Below, piece after piece: positions 60,263-64,000 of a stretch of 64,000 bases of DNA. Made by a program: the position numbers and the translations under genes. Location of the stretch: positions 5,270,001-5,334,000 of the forward strand of contig OX579633.1 in assembly GCA_951230915.1 (NCBI GenBank). Direction: 5' to 3'. Position 1 is the first letter of the stretch. Each line of letters begins with the position of its first letter. Origin of the DNA: Antitrichia curtipendula (taxonomy: Eukaryota; Streptophyta; Bryopsida; Hypnales; Leucodontaceae). The notes under the pieces are model-generated. The model worked only from the letters and a program-made list of their open reading frames with translations. It was not told where the DNA came from and made no database searches.

Positions 60263-61021
60263 TCAAGTACGTGGCGTACTCTTCAGCTTCTCCAATGCCT
60301 TCAAAATCTCTGGTCCACGACTATAACCTTCAGCAATTTTTCCGGCATAACGCATGTGCTCCACTCGTTGCGCCTGTAACGATCTGAGCTCCCAGGAGTC
60401 CCGACTTGGAGTTGAACATTGACTCCGCGTTGGCTCATTATGTTTCCTCTTTAATCCCAGCTCACATGATTGTGCACGTCGACGAGGAAGCGACGACGGA
60501 ACAACAGGAGCAAGAACAACTATGTCACGTGGCTTCTCTGGGACATTGAGCTCCAATTCTGCGCCTGACATGGGATAGTTGGCGTCCCCGTACAGCCTCC
60601 TTTGCGTGCCCTTGTCCAAAGCTGTTGGCGACATTGAGGAATTTCAAATATCCCTTGAGCGCAAAGGAGATGGCGAACACGAAACATGTAGACGAGGCTT
60701 CCGATCTGGAGGATTGTCCACCACACCATCATCGATGGGCTTAACACAGAAATCCATACTGGAATTCACTGTGGGTGCCGAGCAGAGAAAGTTCCCAGTG
60801 CTGAGTACTACATACTGCCCGTAGTCTTGGATAGAATCCGCAGAAGCCTGGCATGGGAGAACCACGTTTGACGCAGAGGGTTTTAACGCACTCCCCATCT
60901 GACACAAAAAAAGCATCCATTAGAACTGGAACACGCAAAACTGAGGAGTGTGCATACATCGAGAGGCAATCACACACATTTACAACCGATGAACGGGCAA
61001 CAAAAAAACATGCTACACAAA

Positions 61022-61041
61022 TCAACGCGACTCGTGCTGAA
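61022..61041. repeat. Intronic palindrome 1
   Basis: TCAACGCGACTCGTGCTGAA: an imperfect dyad (transition mismatches only) of the type TCAGC-n-CGA-n-TCG-n-GCTGA. Confidence 0.7.
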
Positions 61042-61087
61042 ATGCAGAAGCCGTACACAATTTTAAACAGGCGGATAAAACATACAC

Positions 61088-61108
61088 TTCAGCTCGATTC
61101 GAGCTGAA
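61088..61108. repeat. Intronic palindrome 2 (perfect)
   Basis: Arms TTCAGCTCGA and TCGAGCTGAA around a single central T; perfect over 21 bases. Confidence 0.85.
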
Positions 61109-61928
61109 AGACATACCTCCAGCCTTTGAGCTACCTAACTCTACTAGAACCTGACACCACCTCCATGAGTTTGTCAAACTCTCGACGACCCATTTCCTCG
61201 CATAGCATCCGCCTCCCAATTCTCCATTTCTTATCACTCCGGAATGACTTGAGTCCCACGCCGCGGCTGGCGTGTAACCCTTCGAACCAAGGAAGTAGGA
61301 CCACAAGTAGAAAATTATCCTTGTCACCATTCCCTCGGTTACTCCAGGAGTCGGAGAGTACAACATTCTCTGGGTTGTTCAGGATGTGCTTACGAGGACT
61401 ATCGTCTACTATAACGGTGTTGCCTGATGAAAAATTCCCTCGCGAGTCACTGAACAACACGTCCATGTTCTTTAAGAACAAGTCCTTATCGGTTCCGGGT
61501 TCTTTATACGAGATCATTTTTCCAAATCTATCCCTGCACTTAACCGTCTTGCAGGAGTCTTGCCCAAGGATGAGGAAGGGCAACCCTCCGTTCCGGAAAA
61601 GGTACAGGCAAATGCCTTCAGTGGAGGGCTTTCTCATGGAGCTCCAAACAGAGACAAAGGCTATCTTATCTAGTTCCTTCAGAAATGCGGAGCAATTGGG
61701 CCGGACGTAGACGGCTTTTGGCCCCACAATCGTGCCAACCGTGGCGGAGTGTGGCTCTGACTGATGGTTGAATTGCTTGGGGGACCCCTTGGACTTCCAA
61801 TCCTTGCTGAAACAAAGAATGCCATTGAGGTCCAAGACGACATTTATCCACTTCTCCGTCGCCGCGGACCTCAATGGCTGATGGATGCCCTCCGATGATT
61901 CCTTACGAGCTAACAAAGGATCCAATTC

Positions 61929-62074
61929 CTGCTAACAAGACGAAGAATGCATTGCCAATTACGTCCGTGGAACTGGCACATTCTGGGCCTCACACAAAAT
62001 CATACGAAAGACGACCACCGCAATACAAATGAAAAGCCTAGATAGACGAAGTGATTGGAGTAGATGGAATTTAC
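61929..62074 (-). other. Intron of the composite gene without a palindrome
   Basis: Donor AGGAAG|GTAAAT and acceptor GTTAGCAG|GAATTG, 146 bases, phase 0. It joins GSPSRK to ELDPLL just before the phosphatase-like domain. Confidence 0.8.
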
Positions 62075-62283
62075 CTTCCTTGACGGGGAACCTGATGGCC
62101 GGTCACGACCTTCATGACTAGATTGAGCATGATCGCGGACAGATCTGTCCTCACCTAATGCCACAAACTGGACGGGACTTGACAACAAGTCATTTTTGTA
62201 CACGGGCCCTGGAGACGTAGGTGGTTGAGATTGTGCGGAGGGTGAATGACAAACATCAGGAAAACTTGGAGGATTTGTGGGGC

Positions 62284-62527
62284 CTGCGCTTCAAGATGTA
62301 GAAAAAGTTCTTAGTGAGAAATTTATATATTACACATTTGGTTTACAAATTACAAAATTGAGTGCAACACTTCCAAAACTACGGTTGGCTCCACTAAATA
62401 TGGAGCTCCGAAACAAAAGAATACTGCCTACGGGAAATGAATACTACAAGTCAAACTCTATCATACAGATCAGCTCGAGTTGAGCTGAAACTACACAAGA
62501 TGGCACAAGGAGATTATTGAGCACAAC
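62284..62527 (-). other. Intron of the composite gene with one palindrome
   Basis: Donor CTAGCAG|GTTGTG and acceptor GAAGCGCAG|GCCCCA, phase 1, 244 bases. It joins DPLA-G-PTNPPSF. This join is what links the methyltransferase-like half to the phosphatase-like half. Confidence 0.65.
62470..62488. repeat. Intronic palindrome 3
   Basis: Arms TCAGCTCGA and TTGAGCTGA around G; one C/T mismatch from perfect. Confidence 0.78.
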
Positions 62528-63633
62528 CTGCTAGTGGATCTCCGGTAGGTAGTGCGGCACCTCTAACTTCAACCTCGGAAGCATCCACAACCAGGTTGTG
62601 CCTAATTCCAACTCCCTCCGCGGTGATCTCCGTCGCTCCGTGGTCGACAGCTGGGTGCTCCTGAGGTACATCGGGACTCCCTAACGATGGAATGGGAGAA
62701 TCGATATTCTCATCAATTGGAGGAGGGGGAATCGTAATGGGCGGGCTGGACGGCAAAGGTGGAGTGGCCTGCGCCGATTTGGAGGGACTCGATGCATTGC
62801 TGATGTTTGAGCTAGACGGTTGCCCCTCCAACAGCAATGAGGGAGATCGGGATGTGGGTGGCAGCGAGGCGAGTGGTTCGATTCCAACCTTGGCCAAAAA
62901 TATTTGAAGCATCTCTCTGTTCTACATGGCCAGCTCCCTATTATTTCTAGATTCTTCCCGCATCCACTCCTGGCTAGTATTATGCATTTCCATGTTCGCC
63001 TATCTCTCCTTGCTAGCATGGGCTCTAATTTGAGCCAAGGCAAGCTCATTTTGCCTTTGCGTTAGCTCAGCTTGCTTCTGCATATTTGCCAGAGATTGCA
63101 CACTCTGGGCCTGGAATTCGGCCATGCTTCTCATTGCGCTGGCGATCGTCTCCCGCTTTCTCTTCTTCGTTGGGCGAGTAGATGGAGATGGCGTTACTAG
63201 CGTATGGGGCAGCAGAGGCAGCATTGAAGAACCCGACGAAACTGGCACCTCCGAAGACAGACGACTCGTTGGTGTTTGGATATCGTCGATCCCAAAGGTG
63301 TCGATGTAGTCCTCGTGATCGACCTCTTCCTCGCTCTCATCCTCGCTCTCATCCTCCGTAAGATCGACGACAAGGTCCGCCTTCTTTGAACGGGGAGAAT
63401 CTTGACTCGCCCGCAGCTTCTTCTTCGATGGCGAGGGCGCCGAACTTGGTCCTGCTCCGACGTTCACAGGGTACCCGCCCTCCAGAAAATCGGCCTTGTC
63501 TAATGTCATGGCCTTCATGCAGATGTCTTCCCACCAGAACGACTGCTCTGACAATCCACAAGCGTAGACATCGACAGAGCTCATCTGCAGGAGACAATTT
63601 CAATGGAGTTACATCGGCGAACACAAACTGCAC

Positions 63634-63654
63634 TTCAGCGCGCAGCGCGCTGAA
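63634..63654. repeat. Intronic palindrome 4 (perfect)
   Basis: Arms TTCAGCGCGC and GCGCGCTGAA around a single central A; perfect over 21 bases. Confidence 0.85.
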
Positions 63655-63715
63655 ACGAAGAACAACATCCCGGGAAATTAACTACATTTAAGGAACGTGT
63701 GTACAGGGGAGAAAA

Positions 63716-63734
63716 TCAGCGCGACTCGCGTTGA
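63716..63734. repeat. Intronic palindrome 5
   Basis: Arms TCAGCGCGA and TCGCGTTGA around C; one C/T mismatch from perfect. Confidence 0.78.
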
Positions 63735-63973
63735 TTCGCCTTGGCGAGTCTTACCATTGCAGCACACTTCAACTTCCCTCCCGCGAATGCTGAGTAGACG
63801 CACATCCTCGGATTGCAGAACTTCCGGACAATCCACAGATAAAACTCCATGCGCAGCTCCGTGTTGTGAATCCGGTACTCGAGCTCACTGTATGCGCGTG
63901 CCTTTGTATATCTGGCTGTCTCTGGACATTCGAATTCGTCTGGAATCTCCACGGGATTCATGTTTTTGGGGTT

Positions 63974-64000
63974 CTGGAAAAAAGTGAGCAAGACTTTCTT
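63974..64000 (-). other. Partial intron at the window edge
   Basis: A pyrimidine-rich tract ending TTTTTTCCAG|AACCCC on the minus strand is a good acceptor. The reading frame upstream of it is not coding-like, so an earlier exon should lie outside the window. Confidence 0.65.

Larger units (their letters stand above)
60899..61139 (-). other. Intron of the composite gene with two palindromes
   Basis: Acceptor GTGTCAG|ATGGGG is clear. Donor AGA|GTTAGG is chosen because it keeps phase 0. A better-looking donor AG|GTATGT at about 61,117 lies after a stop and gives the wrong phase. It contains palindromes at 61,022-61,041 and 61,088-61,108. Confidence 0.5.
63585..63754 (-). other. Intron of the composite gene with two palindromes
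   Basis: Donor GCAATG|GTAAGA and acceptor TCCTGCAG|ATGAGC, phase 0, 170 bases. It contains palindromes at 63,634-63,654 and 63,716-63,734. Confidence 0.82.
60263..63973 (-). pseudogene. Methyltransferase-like / FCP1-NIF phosphatase-like composite gene, 5' end outside window, three in-frame stops
   Basis: Inferred exons: 63,755-63,973, 62,528-63,584, 62,075-62,283, 61,140-61,928 and 60,263-60,898. All GT-AG phases agree, giving about 970 visible residues; the start lies beyond 64,000. The first exons (NPVEIPDEFECPE, then FYLWIVRKFCNPRMCVYSAF-AGGKLKCAA) resemble motif I at the C-terminal side of N4/N6-type DNA methyltransferases. Then come an acidic run (DLTEDESEDESEEE), a basic KKRKRE signal, a Gln-rich coiled coil and a Pro/Ser-rich stretch. 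The exon at 61,140-61,928 carries an FCP1/NIF HAD-like domain: VVLDLNGIL (usual DxDGT), VRPNCSAFL, SVWSSM, VIVDDSPRK, LLPWFEGL. The tail is basic. TAG at 63,000-63,002, TAG at 62,922-62,924 and TGA at 60,644-60,646 interrupt an otherwise open frame, and no donor or acceptor pair would splice them out. It is a fresh pseudogene, unless these stops are read through. The donor at 61,139 is the weakest splice call. Confidence 0.68.

Noticed and set aside
61126..61710. Plus-strand frame of 194 codons opposite the FCP1/NIF exon
   Set aside because: Antisense of an exon with clear HAD motifs; its composition is that of a shadow frame.

Overview
The window looks like nuclear DNA of a land plant. Evidence: F-box/beta-propeller genes, a UDP-glycosyltransferase with a complete plant PSPG box and one 80-base GT-AG intron, two Ty1/copia families, and long AT-rich intergenic DNA full of short inverted-repeat transposons. 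The short introns and intronless F-box genes would suit a seedless plant (moss, liverwort or lycophyte), but I cannot name a species. Coding islands are clearly richer in G+C than the surrounding DNA.

Positions 1-33,050 are a tandem segmental triplication. Each unit reads, left to right: an AT-rich flank, an F-box gene on the minus strand, a conserved flank (R) and a second conserved flank (S). Unit 1 (about 1-5,870) carries F-box copy 1 and a decayed Tc1/mariner transposase. Unit 2 (about 5,871-21,510) carries F-box copy 2, and its R flank is split by two Ty1/copia copies arranged head to head as a palindrome of about 9.1 kb, which also contains a 200-N gap. Unit 3 (about 21,511-33,050) carries F-box copy 3. 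That copy is broken by a second Ty1/copia element with paired 175-base LTRs and a perfect 5-base target duplication, and by a stop codon and a frameshift.

Positions 33,050-60,260 are mostly non-coding. The one convincing gene is a two-exon family 1 UDP-glycosyltransferase (37,351-38,996, minus). The rest is a graveyard of MITE-like elements. It includes a family of about 940 bases whose ends read TTAACCCCTAAA/TTTAGGGGTTAA (four near-complete copies and several remnants), at least four other inverted-repeat elements, a (TAG)n microsatellite of about 36 units, and degenerate tandem repeats.

Positions 60,263-63,973 (minus, running off the right edge) hold the most unusual object. Five exons with matching splice phases encode an N-terminal segment resembling the C-terminal part of an amino-DNA-methyltransferase, then an acidic/NLS/coiled-coil linker, then an FCP1/NIF-type HAD phosphatase-like domain, then a basic tail. 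The frame is otherwise open but broken by three stops (TAG, TAG, TGA), each one C-to-T change from CAG or CGA. Three of its introns carry five near-identical palindromes of 19-21 bases. C-to-T-compatible nonsense changes recur across the window, which fits decay of methylated repeats.
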